34,012 nt of DNA from Acetobacteraceae bacterium. Its GTDB lineage: Bacteria > Pseudomonadota > Alphaproteobacteria > Acetobacterales > Acetobacteraceae. Position numbers and translations under genes: made by a program. The notes beneath the pieces were generated by a model. That model was not told where the DNA came from. It worked only from the letters and a program-made list of their open reading frames with translations, and did not search any database. The DNA lies in contig PLSD01000084.1 in assembly GCA_003164135.1 (NCBI GenBank), positions 1 to 34,012 on the forward strand, in the 5' to 3' direction. Shown here one piece after another: positions 33,256 through 34,012 of this stretch (its first letter is position 1; the number at the start of each line of letters is the position of its first letter).

Positions 33256-33635
33256 CGGGAACAGTGGAACAAGCAGCCTGGGCGCTGCGGCCTTTTGCTC
33301 CCGCGCCGGGAACAGTGCTGGCGCCGCTGATTGAAATTCCCGATGGTGGCGTCAAGGAGTTCAGCTTCGGCGTAGGGTTCAATGTATGGCGCATGTTCGT
33401 ATTGCGGCGAGAAGGGAGTGTCTATGGCTATCTCAATCTCTGCCCGCATTACTCGATGCCGTTGAACCATCGCGATAATGAGTTCATGAGCCGCGACGGC
33501 AGCAAGATCATGTGCCGTCAACATCTGGCGCTGTTCCGGGTTGAGGACGGTGCCTGCCTGGGCGGCGCCTGCGATGGCCGGTCGCTGGATGCGGTTCCGT
33601 TGCGGCTTGATAACGGCATGATCGTGATAGCATAA
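33252..33635 (+). CDS. Small Rieske [2Fe-2S] ferredoxin paired with hydroxyquinol dioxygenase
   Basis: A 127-residue single-domain Rieske protein. Ligands are C64 and H66 in NLCPHY and C88 and H91 in MCRQH, again with 21 residues between the pairs. It is a homologue of the protein at 18901-19314. The GTG start overlaps the dioxygenase stop (GTGA), so synthesis is coupled to the ring-cleavage enzyme. Intradiol dioxygenases are not known to need a ferredoxin; a role in electron supply to a monooxygenase, or in keeping the iron or a quinone in the right redox state, is conjecture. Confidence 0.82.
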   Translation: MTGTVEQAAWALRPFAPAPGTVLAPLIEIPDGGVKEFSFGVGFNVWRMFVLRREGSVYGYLNLCPHYSMPLNHRDNEFMSRDGSKIMCRQHLALFRVEDGACLGGACDGRSLDAVPLRLDNGMIVIA

Positions 33636-33639
33636 AGCG

Positions 33640-33945
33640 ATGCCGTATTTCATCTTTCATGGACATGACATCGAGAACGGGGCGGCGATCCGGGCAGAGA
33701 CTAGGCCAGAGCACCAGGTCTATATTCGAGCACAGCACGAGGGTTGTTCTCTGGTGGCGGGAGGGCCGTTGACTGCGGATTCGGGCACGCCGATGATCGG
33801 TACTCTGTTGATACTGGACGCCGAGGACCGTGCGGCGGTGGAGAGATTTCTCGCGGGCGACCCGTACGCAAAAGCCGGCCTGTTCACAAAGACCGAGCTT
33901 TTGCATTGGCAATGGGGTTTCGGCGCGCCACAGAAGCCGGAATAG
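33640..33945 (+). CDS. YciI-like protein (TftG-like candidate)
   Basis: A 101-residue protein with the ferredoxin-like YciI fold: opening MPYFIFHGHDIENG, a middle HxxCSLVAGGPLTADSG and an end PYAKAGLFTKTELLHWQWGF. YciI relatives include TftG, which removes chloride from 5-chlorohydroxyquinol, and muconolactone-isomerase-like proteins. As last gene after hydroxyquinol dioxygenase, a role on hydroxyquinol or hydroxybenzoquinone, possibly substituted, is plausible but not shown. It starts four bases after the Rieske stop. Confidence 0.75.
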   Translation: MPYFIFHGHDIENGAAIRAETRPEHQVYIRAQHEGCSLVAGGPLTADSGTPMIGTLLILDAEDRAAVERFLAGDPYAKAGLFTKTELLHWQWGFGAPQKPE

Positions 33946-33947
33946 CG

Positions 33948-33977
33948 AAGGCCCGAGGGTCAATGACCTCGGGCCTT
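33948..33977 (+). terminator. Strong terminator hairpin ending the hydroxyquinol operon
   Basis: AAGGCCCGAGG and CCTCGGGCCTT form a perfect 11-bp stem around an 8-base loop, two bases after the last stop codon, followed by the T-rich CTAGTTTCTT. It should end transcription from the maleylacetate reductase operon. Confidence 0.85.
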
Positions 33978-33987
33978 CTAGTTTCTT

Positions 33988-34012
33988 GGGTTCATCCCGG
34001 CAAAGGTACGTA
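33988..34012. mobile_element. Start of a further Tn3-like element end (window edge)
   Basis: The last 25 bases equal the outer 25 bases of the 41-bp terminal repeat at 112-152 and 18391-18431, in inverted orientation (tip GGG at 33988). The element therefore extends rightward beyond the window. It closes the catabolic segment that opens at 18432. The five bases before it (TTCTT) do not match flanks of the other ends. Confidence 0.7.

Overview
This is an accessory region of a GC-rich proteobacterium. The gene content (CHC2 primase with a tyrosine recombinase, two toxin-antitoxin pairs, Rhs proteins, aromatic catabolism) suggests an alphaproteobacterium, possibly an acidophilic member of the Acetobacteraceae, living with plasmids or genomic islands. 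That placement is inference; there is no rRNA or housekeeping gene to anchor it.

The window is cut into segments by ends of one Tn3-like miniature element. A right-hand end with a 41-bp terminal inverted repeat lies at 112-152. A complete 287-bp miniature element lies at 18145-18431. The start of another copy lies at 33988-34012, where the window stops. Segment 1 (153-18144) is a mobile and defensive patchwork. From left to right it holds: a displaced tandem array of Rhs C-terminal tips with immunity-like genes (minus strand); a primase/tyrosine recombinase operon with a divergent XRE regulator; a PemK/MazF-type toxin-antitoxin pair; a small gene followed in frame, past its stop, by a 12-bp repeat coding a Ser-Glu-x-x tail; a non-coding block with two related dyads; a large secreted Rhs protein carrying a C39-like cysteine peptidase domain, with its immunity-like gene and two secreted neighbours; a DUF2513-type gene with a second tyrosine recombinase; an MqsRA pair; and a ribbon-helix-helix gene that abuts the miniature element.

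Segment 2 (18432-33987) is a catabolic cassette that starts with the cut-off tail of an MFS transporter gene and ends just after a strong terminator hairpin. The leftward operon (22209-18901) encodes an acyl-CoA-dehydrogenase-fold flavin monooxygenase, hydroquinone 1,2-dioxygenase small and large subunits, and a Rieske ferredoxin. Rightward genes encode a second monooxygenase of the same fold, a VOC-family ring-cleavage-like protein and an MhpA-like FAD hydroxylase. After a divergent IclR regulator come a two-subunit CoA transferase and a PcaF-type thiolase, an AraC regulator, then maleylacetate reductase, hydroxyquinol 1,2-dioxygenase, a second Rieske ferredoxin and a YciI-like protein.

Together these genes predict funnelling of a phenolic compound through hydroquinone and/or hydroxyquinol to maleylacetate, then 3-oxoadipate, 3-oxoadipyl-CoA and finally succinyl-CoA plus acetyl-CoA. 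The hydroxyquinol branch is complete in the window. The hydroquinone branch lacks the 4-hydroxymuconic semialdehyde dehydrogenase, and no flavin reductase is visible for the two monooxygenases. The most unusual feature is that both ring-cleavage dioxygenases, one of the hydroquinone type and one intradiol, are followed directly by homologous small Rieske proteins.
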